A DNA stretch of 64,000 bases from Streptomyces sp. ISL-1. Lineage in GTDB: Bacteria; Actinomycetota; Actinomycetes; Streptomycetales; Streptomycetaceae. Both the position numbers and the translations under genes were made by a program. Every line of letters begins with the position of its first letter. Position 1 is the first letter of the stretch. The stretch is taken from NCBI RefSeq assembly GCF_018614585.1, contig NZ_JAGGOI010000034.1, positions 62,001-126,000 of the forward strand, read 5' to 3'. The notes beneath the pieces were generated by a model. The model saw only the letters and a list, made by a program, of their open reading frames with translations, searched no databases and was not told the DNA's origin. Below are positions 1-8,587 of the stretch, in pieces.

Positions 1-381
1 CAGGACGCGTACGGCTACACCTGGCTCCTCGCCCGCCACCCCGCCAGCGACACGGCCTCCCTGGTCAACGACCTGCACGCGGTCAACACTCTCCTCGAGG
101 AAGCCGGTTTCGGCCCGCAGTTGCTCTGCTCCCTGATCGCCTTCCGCGAGGCCACCGGGGATCGCGCGCTGGCGCTGGTCTACCTCTACAAACGCGGCAC
201 CTTCTACCCCTTCGCGCCGCTCCCCGACGACGCGGAGAAGCGTGACAACGCCCTGGAACTCCAGGCGAGGTCGCTGCTCGGGGACGACCTGCGCATCGAG
301 ACGGACCTGGCCCGGTGGTTCCCGGTGTGGGGAGCGCCTGGGCTGGGCGGGACGGGCCACGCCCCCGTGAAGGACCCGTAG
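1..381 (+). CDS. pspAB: PspA-associated protein PspAB (5' end outside window)
   Basis: The reading frame is open from base 1 and ends at the TAG at 379-381, giving the last 126 residues. The visible part carries the conserved blocks of the actinobacterial PspAB family: YGYTWLLARH near the left edge, LVNDLHAVNTLLEE, GPQLLCSLIAF, LALVYLYKRGTFYPFAPL and RDNALELQAR. PspAB accompanies PspA/PspAA genes and is thought to take part in the cell-envelope stress response; the exact biochemistry is not known. A pspA or pspAA neighbour would lie to the left, outside the window. The family assignment rests on strong recall of these blocks, not a search. Confidence 0.8.
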   Translation, partial: QDAYGYTWLLARHPASDTASLVNDLHAVNTLLEEAGFGPQLLCSLIAFREATGDRALALVYLYKRGTFYPFAPLPDDAEKRDNALELQARSLLGDDLRIETDLARWFPVWGAPGLGGTGHAPVKDP

Positions 382-414
382 CCGAAGTCCCTGCCGGGAT
401 CACGCGTAAGAGCT

Positions 415-1200
415 CTATTCGGCGAGGCGTACCAGCGCGAACGTGATGTTGTCGGGCCCACCGGCCGCGATCGCCGCCTTCCACATCTCGAAGGCGGCCC
501 TGCCGTCGTCGTGCGCCCGCAGCAGGCCGTCGAGCTCCTCGTCGGGCACGGGGTCGGTCAGCCCGTCGGTGCACACCAGGTAGCGGTCGTCCACGGACAG
601 CGCCCTGGCCGTCACATGGGGCGTGATGGCGTTGAAGGTGTGGCTGCCGCCGAGCGTCTGTGTGACGGCCGACGTGGTGCGCTGTCCCGGCCGCAGCGGC
701 GGGCTGTCGTCCACGCTCACCTGACGGAGTCCGTCGTGAGCCGCGTCGAACACCTTGCTGTCGCCGACGTTGAAGACCAGCAGCGACTCCGTCAGGACGA
801 CGGTGCCCGCGACCGTGGTCCCCATGGTGAGCAGCTCGGGATGGTCGCGAGCGGCCGAGTACACCGCGTGATTGCACATGTCCAGGGCGTCGCTGACGGC
901 TTCCTCGTCGTCCAGCGAAGGGCCGAACGAGGCCAGTTGGCGGACCACCAGCGCGCTGGCCACCTCGCCGGCCGGCTGCCCGCCGAGTCCGTCGGCGACC
1001 GCGACTACGAGCGGTGTGCCGAGGGGGAACAGCAGCGTCTGCGGATTCTCGGTCACCGTGCCGCACAGCGTCCACGGTCCGGCGACGAGGCTGTCCTCGT
1101 TGTGCTCGCGGATCAGCCCGACATGGCTCAAGGCAGTCACTGCTATGTACGGCACCGGAATATCCCGCCTCTCGGCAACGGCAGGCGTGCCCTTCACCAA
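415..1200 (-). CDS. PP2C-family serine/threonine phosphatase
   Basis: A soluble, single-domain 261-residue protein phosphatase with the metal-binding and catalytic motifs of the PP2C/PPM family in order: REHNEDS (31-37), ADGLGG (69-74), MGTT, VGDSKVF, CTDGLTD and GGPDNITF close to the C-terminus. These supply the aspartates that bind the two metal ions, so the enzyme looks active. No membrane segment or signal peptide is visible. The frame opens with TTG at 1200, directly followed by GTG at 1197; neither has a strong ribosome site, so the start is uncertain by a few codons. Its start lies 6 bp after the stop of the upstream chloride-channel gene, so the two are almost certainly co-transcribed, perhaps with translational coupling. 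Confidence 0.85.
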   Translation of the reverse strand: MVKGTPAVAERRDIPVPYIAVTALSHVGLIREHNEDSLVAGPWTLCGTVTENPQTLLFPLGTPLVVAVADGLGGQPAGEVASALVVRQLASFGPSLDDEEAVSDALDMCNHAVYSAARDHPELLTMGTTVAGTVVLTESLLVFNVGDSKVFDAAHDGLRQVSVDDSPPLRPGQRTTSAVTQTLGGSHTFNAITPHVTARALSVDDRYLVCTDGLTDPVPDEELDGLLRAHDDGRAAFEMWKAAIAAGGPDNITFALVRLAE

Positions 1201-1206
1201 CCATTG

Positions 1207-2616
1207 TTACGCGGCGGAAGCCCTCGTGGACGAGGTGGACGAGGTCGACGAGGTGGACGCGGCCGACGGGGAAGCGAACCGGGCTCGCAGCAGCTCAGTG
1301 GTCACCAGGGCGACGACGGAGGCGATGATCATCAGGGGAACCGCGTCCCTGGCGTCCTTGCCGAGCAGCAGTGTGGCCAGCACCGTACTGGTCACCGGCA
1401 GCCGGGTGTTCGCGCTGCAGGAGGCGGCGAGACCGACGGCCAGTCCCGCGGCCATGCCGAATCCGGGCAGCCCGCCGAAGGCGATGCCGAGCGCCGCGCC
1501 GATCAGCATTCCGGGGAAGATCGGGCCACCGCGCAGACTGCCCAGGCAGATGCCCCAGGCCACACCCTTGAACAGGACCAGCGCGGCCAGTACGGCAACC
1601 GGCCAGGCGTGCGGCTGGCCGGCCAGGGAAGCGAGCGTGGCCTGGCCCGACAGGGCCGCCTCTTCCGGCGTACGACCGGTGACCAGGGCGTACGCCGTGA
1701 TGCAGACACCCGCCGCGATGGCGCAGGCCACCGTTCGCAGCGCTGTCCGCCGAGCGGTCCAGGCCACCACGTACCGCCCCAGGGTGTGCGCGCAGAAGAC
1801 GACGACCGCGATGAGTACAGCCAGCGGAATCCCCCACAGGAAGTCCCCGGTGTCCGGGGCCATGGCGGTCGGCACCGAAGGCAGCGACAGGGCGCCGATC
1901 TCCAGGCCCGTGAAGTTCCCGAACCCCGTGAAGACCAGCGCTCCGATGCCGCTGGCCAGCAGACAGGGCAGCAGCAGCGCGACGAGCGACGGTCCGCCGA
2001 TGCCCGCGGCTTCGAGGGTCATCACGACGGCGACGATCGGGCTGCCGAAGATGGTCGAGATCGCGGCTGTCGATCCCGCGGCCCCCAGGACCACGGCGTG
2101 CTGGGGGTCGTTCCCCTGCTCGCCGTGCCGCTTGCCGTATCGGCTGCCGTACTGCAGCGCGAGCAGCGCCAATCCGCTGCCGAGGCCCATGAGAGGGGCT
2201 TCGGGGCCCAGTACGACGCCGAGCGGCAGGCAGACGAGGGCGGCCAGGACGACGCCCGGCACCGCTTTGGGGCCGATGGGCGGCCCGCCCAGACCCTGGA
2301 CGGGAATGTGCCCGCCCTTGCCCGCCATCCGCGTGACGATCGGGGCGAGCAGCAGTCCGGCGAGCGTCAGTGTGAGCAGCGGCCACCACCACGGCGCGGC
2401 CTTCATGCCCAACGCGTCGGGCAGTGACTCCCAGACGGCGTGCTGGAGTTCGTGCTCCAGGCTGATGAAGGCGAAGGAGGCCAGGGACACCGGTACGCCG
2501 AGGAGAGCGGAGAGCAGGAGAAGGCGTACGTATGCGCGGCTGCGCAGCACGGCGCCCAGCCCTTGCGCGCCGCCGGTACCGGACTGGTGCGCGCCGGACG
2601 CGTCCACGTCTGCCAT
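1207..2616 (-). CDS. ClC-family chloride channel/transporter
   Basis: A 469-residue polytopic membrane protein with about ten hydrophobic segments. The ClC signature GPEAPLMGLGSG sits near residue 135, where the family's second selectivity motif (GxEGP in E. coli ClC) occurs; the E-to-P order here (GPEAP) is that of the actinobacterial subgroup annotated as ion-channel or voltage-gated chloride channel proteins. Further helices carry the glycine-rich GGPIFPGMLIGAALG block typical of the third selectivity region. It should move chloride or a related anion, possibly with proton exchange; ion and mechanism cannot be read from sequence. The C-terminus ends in a Thr-Ser-Ser repeat encoded by a 9-bp tandem repeat. 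It starts a two-gene unit with the PP2C phosphatase and is divergent from the M28 peptidase. Confidence 0.8.
   Translation of the reverse strand: MADVDASGAHQSGTGGAQGLGAVLRSRAYVRLLLLSALLGVPVSLASFAFISLEHELQHAVWESLPDALGMKAAPWWWPLLTLTLAGLLLAPIVTRMAGKGGHIPVQGLGGPPIGPKAVPGVVLAALVCLPLGVVLGPEAPLMGLGSGLALLALQYGSRYGKRHGEQGNDPQHAVVLGAAGSTAAISTIFGSPIVAVVMTLEAAGIGGPSLVALLLPCLLASGIGALVFTGFGNFTGLEIGALSLPSVPTAMAPDTGDFLWGIPLAVLIAVVVFCAHTLGRYVVAWTARRTALRTVACAIAAGVCITAYALVTGRTPEEAALSGQATLASLAGQPHAWPVAVLAALVLFKGVAWGICLGSLRGGPIFPGMLIGAALGIAFGGLPGFGMAAGLAVGLAASCSANTRLPVTSTVLATLLLGKDARDAVPLMIIASVVALVTTELLRARFASPSAASTSSTSSTSSTRASAA
1227..1262 (-). repeat. 9-bp tandem repeat in the ClC gene 3' end
   Basis: Four copies of GTGGACGAG (one with a single change, the last ending GCG) read on the plus strand. 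On the coding strand they give the repeated Ser-Thr-Ser tail of the channel protein. The repeat keeps frame, so copy-number change would only lengthen or shorten the tail. Confidence 0.85.
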
Positions 2617-2770
2617 GGCGGCAGACTAGGTGGATCGTCCGCCGGCGCGGCGGTCCGTGGCCGCGGCCCGCGCGGCGGCCACCCGGTGAGCCGAGCCCCG
2701 GCATGGCGCGGACGCCTCGGCAGGAACACCATCGGACGTGGAACACAACACCGCCAATGAATGTCGGCCG

Positions 2771-2819
2771 CTGTGCGCCGACGAAGGTGTGCGCCGACGA
2801 GGCTGTGCACCGACGAAGG
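2771..2819 (+). repeat. Three imperfect direct repeats upstream of the M28 peptidase
   Basis: Three near-identical 16-17 bp units based on TGTGCGCCGACGAAGG lie head to tail between the divergent channel and peptidase genes, ending about 20 bp before the preferred GTG start at 2842. They could be a regulator binding array or simple slippage. If translation began further upstream in this frame the repeat would be coding. Confidence 0.6.
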
Positions 2820-2841
2820 CGGAGGCGAAGGCGGTGATCGC

Positions 2842-3885
2842 GTGCCATTGGACCTCGCCCCCGACCTGCCCGCGCTCGTACGCGAACTGACCCGAAGGGC
2901 CGACCCGTTGCGCCTGCGGCAGGACGTGGAGTACCTCGCCGACCGCCCGCGCAGCAGGACCCGCGCTCCCGAGGCCATGCTGCGCGCCGAGGCTCATGTG
3001 AGAAGTGAACTGGCTGCCGCGGGCTGGCGGACCGAGCGGCAGCCCTTCGACGTACGGTGGCGACTCGGCTCCACCGACCGCCACCGCGATCAGCCGCGCG
3101 CGCTCACACCCCGCCTCCACCGGCGGCTGACCGGCGCCAACCTCGTGGCGGGGCTGCCGGGAGGCGACGACCGCCGAACCGTGGTCGTCGGAGCGCACCT
3201 GGACACCGTCGCCGGCTGCCCCGGCGCCGATGACAACGCCTCCGGCGTCGCCGCGCTGCTGGAGATCGCGCGTCTGGTCGGCGGCCTGCCGGAACCGCCC
3301 GCGGTCACCCTCATGTTTTTCGACATGGAGGAGCTGGGGTTGATCGGTTCGCGCTTCGCCGCCCGGCGGCCGGGCCGCACCCGGCAGGTCGCGGGCATGA
3401 TCTGCCTCGAGTCGGTCGGCTTCTTCGCGAACGAGCCCGGAACCCAACTGCTGCCCACCGGGTTCGGCGCGGTCTTCCCTCGCGCGGCCGCCGCGGTCCG
3501 CTCAGCCGGGCAGCGGGGCGACTTCACCCTTGTTGTCCACCGGCGCTCGACGCAGACGGCGGCCCGGCTGTGGCGCCGGGCAGCGAGCGCCGCCGAGCCC
3601 CCGCTGGCTGTCATCACCCTGCGCGACCCGCGACCCGACGGTCCGCTGGGCGCGCTCATCGGCCTCGCGGTGCCGCCGGTGAGCCATCTCGACCGAAGTG
3701 ACCACGCCGCCTTCTGGAACGCGGGGATTCCGGCCCTGATGCTCACCGGCACGGCGAATTTCCGGAACCGCAACTACCACCGGCCGACCGACACTCCTGA
3801 CACCATCGACTACCGGCGTCTGGCGGCCCTCGCCGTCGCGACCGCCGCCACCGTCACGTTCTGGCCTGTCGGTGTGACCGGTTGA
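2842..3885 (+). CDS. M28-family zinc peptidase
   Basis: A 347-residue metallopeptidase of the M28 (aminopeptidase Y/glutamate carboxypeptidase-like) fold. Zinc ligands can be placed: GAHLDTV (His119, Asp121), ADDNASG (bridging Asp at 130-131), MEELGL (Glu163 catalytic, Glu164 ligand), a later SHLDRSDHAAFW segment and the final His in NYHRPTDTPD. All are present, so it should be active as an amino- or dipeptidase. No convincing signal peptide follows the GTG at 2842, which was chosen because purine-rich GAAGGCGG lies just upstream; the same frame is open back to 2761 but crosses a direct-repeat array. Transcribed alone, divergent from the ClC/PP2C pair. Confidence 0.8.
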   Translation: MPLDLAPDLPALVRELTRRADPLRLRQDVEYLADRPRSRTRAPEAMLRAEAHVRSELAAAGWRTERQPFDVRWRLGSTDRHRDQPRALTPRLHRRLTGANLVAGLPGGDDRRTVVVGAHLDTVAGCPGADDNASGVAALLEIARLVGGLPEPPAVTLMFFDMEELGLIGSRFAARRPGRTRQVAGMICLESVGFFANEPGTQLLPTGFGAVFPRAAAAVRSAGQRGDFTLVVHRRSTQTAARLWRRAASAAEPPLAVITLRDPRPDGPLGALIGLAVPPVSHLDRSDHAAFWNAGIPALMLTGTANFRNRNYHRPTDTPDTIDYRRLAALAVATAATVTFWPVGVTG

Positions 3886-4058
3886 TCCCGGTCTCCACCC
3901 GTCTCGGGCGGCCGAGATCAGCGGAACCCCGGTAGAAGCCCGCACGTGTCCCCCGCCTTCCCTACGCTGGACGTGACTGGTCCCATACGCATGACGAGGC
4001 GGGCGGGCCGCCCCGGAAGGCGACTCGGCCGGCGAAGACTGGTCGGAGGCGAGGGAAT

Positions 4059-4148
4059 ATGAGGCGTGGCGTTATCGAGCCACGGTTGCACCCGGTGACC
4101 CCAGCCGACCGTGTCCACTCCCGGCGACGGGGGCGCTGCGAGCCGTGA
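4059..4148 (+). CDS. Possible 29-codon leader ORF overlapping the SpoIIE-type gene
   Basis: ATG at 4059 has a strong ribosome site (GGAGG at 4045-4049, 9 bp spacing), better than that of the large gene downstream. The 29-codon frame is Arg-rich and ends in a TGA that overlaps the GTG start of the phosphatase (GTGA at 4145-4148). It may be a leader peptide that couples translation, or the true N-terminus of the large protein separated by a frameshift. No homology was recognised. Confidence 0.4.
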   Translation: MRRGVIEPRLHPVTPADRVHSRRRGRCEP

Positions 4149-6580
4149 GAGAGCGGATCCGGGTATTCGGCGGGGCGGTGCTGGCCGCTGTCTACGTGCT
4201 GGGAAATCGGGACGACTGTCTGAGTCTCGCGGAATCGGCCGGAGACTCCGGTGCCATGTACGGGCTGTCGCCGCGCTATCCCTTGTCCGGTCGTGCGCCA
4301 GTCGTGGAAGCCTTCCGCACCGGCCGCCCTCTGTGGCTGAACGCGGAAGGGCTCGCCGCGTACGGCGAGCGCCCCGGCGAGAGCCCTGGGCTGACGCTAC
4401 CCGCCAACATCTCGCTGGGCGCACTGCCGCTCGGAGCCAACGGCACTCCGCTGGGCTGCCTGGTCGTCGTGGACGACGTCGGCGGCGGCTTCGACGCCGA
4501 ACGGCGCAACTTTCTGGAGCTCTACGCGGACCAGGTCACCGCATGGCTCGAAGCGACCGGCGAGCCGAACAATCACGCCATCGGCCGTACGGGGCCCCGG
4601 CCGGTACTGGGCCCTGCCCTGGACCGGCTGCGCGTCGGCTCGTTCACCCTGGTCCTGAGCACCGGGCACATCGAAGCGGACGACCGCGTGCTCGACCTCG
4701 TCGACATCCCCAGGGGCGAATTCGACGGACGCGTGGAGACCCTGCTGGCGCACACCGTTCCCGACGACCTGCCCGCGCTCATGTCCATCGTCGACCCGGG
4801 CCATATGACATCCGGCGGCCGGGACCTCGAATTCCGCGTCCGCCGCCCGGGCGGCGAGCTGCGCTGGCTGCGCCTGCGGTGCAGGGTGCTCGCGGACGGC
4901 GTGGGCAGGCCGGAGCGGGTGCTCGGCGTGGTCGCCGACGCCTCGCATCTGCGGCCCACCGCGGACGAGGTCTCCAGGGTGCAGCGACTGTCCGTCGCTC
5001 TGGCCGGTGCGATGACCGTCCGGGACGTCAGCAGGGCGGTGGTCGCTGCCCTGCGCGACCCGCTGGGAGCAGATCGGGTGGCTCTCGCCGAACTCGAGGG
5101 GGACCGGCTGGTGGTCAAGGTCCTCGACCCGCCGGAACCCGACGCCTGGCCGGAGCTGTGGCGTGCCGAATGGCGGTCCGAGTGGCCCGATGCGCCCGCC
5201 GGCGCCCTGCCCACACTGGAGGCCGCGCTGCGCGAGGGCCGGGCGAGCCTGTGGCCGGCGGGCTCCGCACTCGAACCGGGCCTCGAAGGCATCGGCCCCG
5301 GCGGCCTCGCCGTCCTGCCGATCCCGGCCGAAGGCCGGGTGGTCGGCGGGTGCCTGGTCGGATGGGACGAGCCGCACGAGTTCGGCCCCGAGGAGCGGTC
5401 CCTGCTCACCGCGACCGCGGGCATGGTGGGGCAGGCACTGGTGCGCGCCCGTGCGTTCGACGCCGAACATGAACTCGCCACGACGCTTCAGCGCAGCCTG
5501 CTGCCGCGCAAGCTTCCGCGGCTGCCCGGCGCGGTGGCCGTCGCCCGCTATCTGCCCGCGACGGTGGGACTCGAGGTGGGCGGCGACTGGTACGACGTCA
5601 TCCCGCTCTCCGAGAACCATGTGGCGCTGGTCGTCGGTGACGTGCAGGGGCACAACGCCGGCGCCGCGACGATCATGGGCCAGATGCGTACGGCGATCAG
5701 GGCCTACGCCGTGGAGGGCCATCCGCCCGACGTGGTCGTCTCCCGCGCCAATCACCTGCTCGTCGGCATGGAGACCGATCTCTTCGCCACCTGCTGCTAT
5801 GTCGCCATCGACTTGGAGGAGGGCAACGCCTTGTGCGTCCGGGCCGGGCATCTGCCGCCGTTGCTGCGTCCCCCGGAGGGCGTCACCGAGGAGGTGGAGG
5901 TCGAGGGCGGGCCTCCGCTGGGCGTGCTCGCGGAGGCCGAGTTCCCGATGACTGCGCTCGCGCTGACGCCCGGCACGGTTCTCGCCCTGCTGACGGACGG
6001 CCTGGTCGAATCCTCGAGCCTGCACCTGGAGGACGGCATGCGCCGTGTGTGCGACGCGTTGTCCAGAGCCGACCCGTCCGACGCCGGGCGGATGGCCGAC
6101 GAGCTGCTCGGCGGCGTCAACCGGCGCGACGACGACGTGGCGCTGCTGCTCCTGCGCTACGACGGGATAGGAGTGCGGCCGCTCCGGGCGCGCTGGACGG
6201 TGTGGAGGCTGCCCGACGCGGTCGCGCACGCGCGCCGCTTCACCGCCCGCACCCTGCGCTCCTGGCGCGCGACGGACGAACGGGTGACGGAGCAGTCCGA
6301 CACAATCCTGCTGATCGTCTCCGAGCTGGTCACCAATGCCCTGGTGCACACCCAGGGCCAGGTGGGCCTCGACCTCATGCTGTCCGGGGAGCGACTACGG
6401 GTGGCGGTGAGCGACGCGTCGCCGCGCGCGCCCGTCAAGCCGGGGAACGTGGATTGGGAGGCGACCGGTGGGCGGGGGATCCTGCTGGTCCAGGCGGTGT
6501 CGGCGTCGTACGGCTCAGTGCCGCTCAGCAGCGGCAAGCAGGTGTGGGCCGAGACCCTCCTGCCACGGCGCGAGCCCTGA
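4145..6580 (+). CDS. SpoIIE-type phosphatase with GAF, PAS and HATPase domains
   Basis: An 811-residue signalling protein. Order read from sequence: an N-terminal GAF-like region (about 1-145), a PAS-like region (about 155-285, with LEFRVRRPGGELRWLRLRC), a second GAF (about 290-440), a PP2C/SpoIIE phosphatase core (about 455-670: LQRSLLPRKLP, EVGGDWYDV, VVGDVQGHNAGAA, LLTDGLVES, RDDDVALLLL) and a C-terminal RsbW-like histidine-kinase ATPase domain (about 685-805: ELVTNALVH, GGRGILLVQAV). Streptomyces has many such proteins; they are thought to act in anti-sigma/anti-anti-sigma partner switching, dephosphorylating the antagonist with the SpoIIE domain and binding or phosphorylating through the ATPase domain. 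The GTG start overlaps the stop of a short well-initiated ORF. No partner sigma factor is adjacent. Confidence 0.88.
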   Translation: MRERIRVFGGAVLAAVYVLGNRDDCLSLAESAGDSGAMYGLSPRYPLSGRAPVVEAFRTGRPLWLNAEGLAAYGERPGESPGLTLPANISLGALPLGANGTPLGCLVVVDDVGGGFDAERRNFLELYADQVTAWLEATGEPNNHAIGRTGPRPVLGPALDRLRVGSFTLVLSTGHIEADDRVLDLVDIPRGEFDGRVETLLAHTVPDDLPALMSIVDPGHMTSGGRDLEFRVRRPGGELRWLRLRCRVLADGVGRPERVLGVVADASHLRPTADEVSRVQRLSVALAGAMTVRDVSRAVVAALRDPLGADRVALAELEGDRLVVKVLDPPEPDAWPELWRAEWRSEWPDAPAGALPTLEAALREGRASLWPAGSALEPGLEGIGPGGLAVLPIPAEGRVVGGCLVGWDEPHEFGPEERSLLTATAGMVGQALVRARAFDAEHELATTLQRSLLPRKLPRLPGAVAVARYLPATVGLEVGGDWYDVIPLSENHVALVVGDVQGHNAGAATIMGQMRTAIRAYAVEGHPPDVVVSRANHLLVGMETDLFATCCYVAIDLEEGNALCVRAGHLPPLLRPPEGVTEEVEVEGGPPLGVLAEAEFPMTALALTPGTVLALLTDGLVESSSLHLEDGMRRVCDALSRADPSDAGRMADELLGGVNRRDDDVALLLLRYDGIGVRPLRARWTVWRLPDAVAHARRFTARTLRSWRATDERVTEQSDTILLIVSELVTNALVHTQGQVGLDLMLSGERLRVAVSDASPRAPVKPGNVDWEATGGRGILLVQAVSASYGSVPLSSGKQVWAETLLPRREP

Positions 6581-6603
6581 CGGGCGGAACCCGACGGGCC
6601 GGT

Positions 6604-6637
6604 GGTGCGCACGCCCGCCGTGACAGGCGTGCGCACC
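6604..6637. terminator. Bidirectional terminator between convergent genes
   Basis: A perfect 12-bp inverted repeat (GGTGCGCACGCC with its complement, 10-nt loop) lies between the stop of the SpoIIE-type gene and the stop of the deiminase gene, so it can serve both. There is no T-tract, as is usual for this GC content. Confidence 0.75.
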
Positions 6638-6667
6638 CGGCGGTCACCCGCCGCGAACCACGGCTCG

Positions 6668-8587
6668 CTACGGCTTCCACCACGCGGCGGAGGCATCGCG
6701 CAGAGTGTTCGTGCCGCAGTGCACCTCGCCCATGCCGACGTGATACGTGTGCCAGTCGTCGATGTACGACACCTTCATGCCGGCCCGGGTGTACGAGTCG
6801 GTCACGGCGGAGGTGAATATGTCCTTGCCGCCGACGACCGGACCCCATTGCCGCGGGGCCAGATAGCGGTCCCGGCCGAGCAGGATCCCGTTGACGGCAC
6901 CCGGAACGTAGGCGCTGGTCATGACGGTTCCCGGGGGCGCAGCGCGGTCGCCCTGCCTTGCGAGCTCCTTCTGCTGACCGTGCTCGCGGACCGCGTCCGG
7001 TATCTCGCCGGCGCCCATCCGCGAAAGCCGCGGCATGCGGTCGCCCCGCTCCTCGTCCCCCGTACCCCGTGTGTACAGCGCGGGCACCCGCACCACCTCG
7101 GCGTCGGTCACACCCGTCTCGCGCTTGAGCACGTCCAGATTCGCCGCGATCCGCTTCGCGGCCATGGTGTTGTCGGCCACCAGCCACTTCGAGGCGAGCG
7201 CCTGGTCGATGGTCTCCTTGGGGGCGGGCAGGTCCTTGCTTCCCGGCACGGAGAACATCCGCGTCCTGCCCTGGCCGGCCTGCTGCGCCTCGCGCAGCAG
7301 CCGCAGCCCCGCCTCGGGATCGGCGATCCCGATCTTCCAGCCGCGCGGGGTGTCCGCGGGGAGGAACTGGACGAACTCGTCGACGTGACCCACATGCAGC
7401 CATGAGGTGTCCAGGAACAGCGGGTCCTGGAAGCCCTGGGACTTCAGCAGTGTCCGCATCACCTGCGCGGGCTTGGAGCCGTTGTCCTTGCGCTCGCCCA
7501 TGATGATGCGCCCGGCGGGGAAGGAACGGTCGCCGTGGGCGTACGGCGGGATGGTCTCCAGATTCCCCATCGAGTTGAGGGTCCACTCCTCCGAGTCGCG
7601 GACCCCGGACACCTGTACCACGCCCACGCCGTTGCCGCGCAGCTTCTCGAACAGCTCCCGGCCGGCCTCACGGTCCGCCTGCGCGGAGCGCAGCATCACG
7701 CGTATCACCTGCCGGCCCCCACCGGGGCCGGTCATGCTCACGTAGCCGGGCTCGACGAAGTCCTGCGCCCAGACGTCCCCGTACTTGTCGAAGGTCGCCA
7801 ACGGCTTGTTGATGCCCGCCGACTTGACCTCTGCAGCGAGGCCCTTGACGAACGCCTGTTGCCGGCGCGCGTACTCGTCCTTCCCGGGCACCTGGGTGAC
7901 GAGCAACTGCTGCGCGTTCTGCAGGTGATGGTGCGTGAGCAGCGGAGCGACCCGCAGGGTGACCTCGTCGGAGGTGCTCTTCCCGCCGGAGGTGACGGTC
8001 AGCCGGATCACGGAGCGACCGCCCCAGCGGGCGTTGTCGCGAATCACGTCAGTGCTCTCGACCCCGAACTCCACACCCGCGCGGAGTTCGGCGGCGGACA
8101 GGCGGGTCTTGGCTGTGACCCAGGCCCAGCCGGTGGAGCGTTTGACGTAGATCCGGGTGTTCTTGGCGCCGGCCACGACGGTCAGGGCGCCCGTCGCCGT
8201 GGCGGGCAGGTTCGCCATCGGCAGGGAACGCACCCGAGCCAGGTCGGCCGCGTCGGCGGAGCCGTTCACCGTGGTGTCGGCCGCGTCGTTGCAGGCGGCG
8301 AGCTTGGCGTCCGGGAGTGGCTTGCCGCCCGGGCCTTTGACCGCGCACCGCTTGGTGTCGTCGTCGATGTTGGGGAGGAACACCGCTCCCCTCGCGGGGG
8401 ACCAGGTGTCCTCACCGCTGGTGTCCGTCGTACCGCCGACGTCCACCCGCCCGTCCCGGTTCACGTCCGCCCGGAGGTCGACCTGGGGCGGCTGCGCGGC
8501 GAACGCCGGTGACACGGGAGCCAGTACGGCCCCGATCACAGTGACGGTAATGGCCAGTGCCGCGTGTCTCGCATGGCTCGTACCCAA
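6668..8587 (-). CDS. Secreted protein-arginine deiminase family protein
   Basis: A 639-residue exported enzyme. After a signal peptide (hydrophobic run ending ALAPVSPAFA-A) comes a Ca-binding, dockerin-like DVNRDGRVD stretch, then a C-terminal protein-arginine deiminase (PAD) domain. The PAD catalytic set is visible: Asp in DVWAQDF, His and Asp in HVGHVDEFVQF, and the nucleophilic Cys in GEVHCGTN about 17 residues from the end. It is expected to convert peptidyl-arginine to citrulline, probably outside the cell. The TTG at 8587 is preferred because AGGAAGGGA lies just upstream and it gives a standard signal peptide; an ATG 16 codons earlier (8635) is possible but lacks a ribosome site. Monocistronic. 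Confidence 0.8.
   Translation of the reverse strand: MGTSHARHAALAITVTVIGAVLAPVSPAFAAQPPQVDLRADVNRDGRVDVGGTTDTSGEDTWSPARGAVFLPNIDDDTKRCAVKGPGGKPLPDAKLAACNDAADTTVNGSADAADLARVRSLPMANLPATATGALTVVAGAKNTRIYVKRSTGWAWVTAKTRLSAAELRAGVEFGVESTDVIRDNARWGGRSVIRLTVTSGGKSTSDEVTLRVAPLLTHHHLQNAQQLLVTQVPGKDEYARRQQAFVKGLAAEVKSAGINKPLATFDKYGDVWAQDFVEPGYVSMTGPGGGRQVIRVMLRSAQADREAGRELFEKLRGNGVGVVQVSGVRDSEEWTLNSMGNLETIPPYAHGDRSFPAGRIIMGERKDNGSKPAQVMRTLLKSQGFQDPLFLDTSWLHVGHVDEFVQFLPADTPRGWKIGIADPEAGLRLLREAQQAGQGRTRMFSVPGSKDLPAPKETIDQALASKWLVADNTMAAKRIAANLDVLKRETGVTDAEVVRVPALYTRGTGDEERGDRMPRLSRMGAGEIPDAVREHGQQKELARQGDRAAPPGTVMTSAYVPGAVNGILLGRDRYLAPRQWGPVVGGKDIFTSAVTDSYTRAGMKVSYIDDWHTYHVGMGEVHCGTNTLRDASAAWWKP

Noticed and set aside
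511..2427. 638-codon plus-strand open frame
   Set aside because: It is antisense to the PP2C and ClC genes, has Gln/Arg/Gly-rich composition without domain motifs and no ribosome site. Long antisense frames are expected at this GC content.
4397..6349. 650-codon minus-strand open frame
   Set aside because: Antisense to the SpoIIE-type gene, whose domains are unambiguous; composition is His/Gln/Arg-rich with no family.
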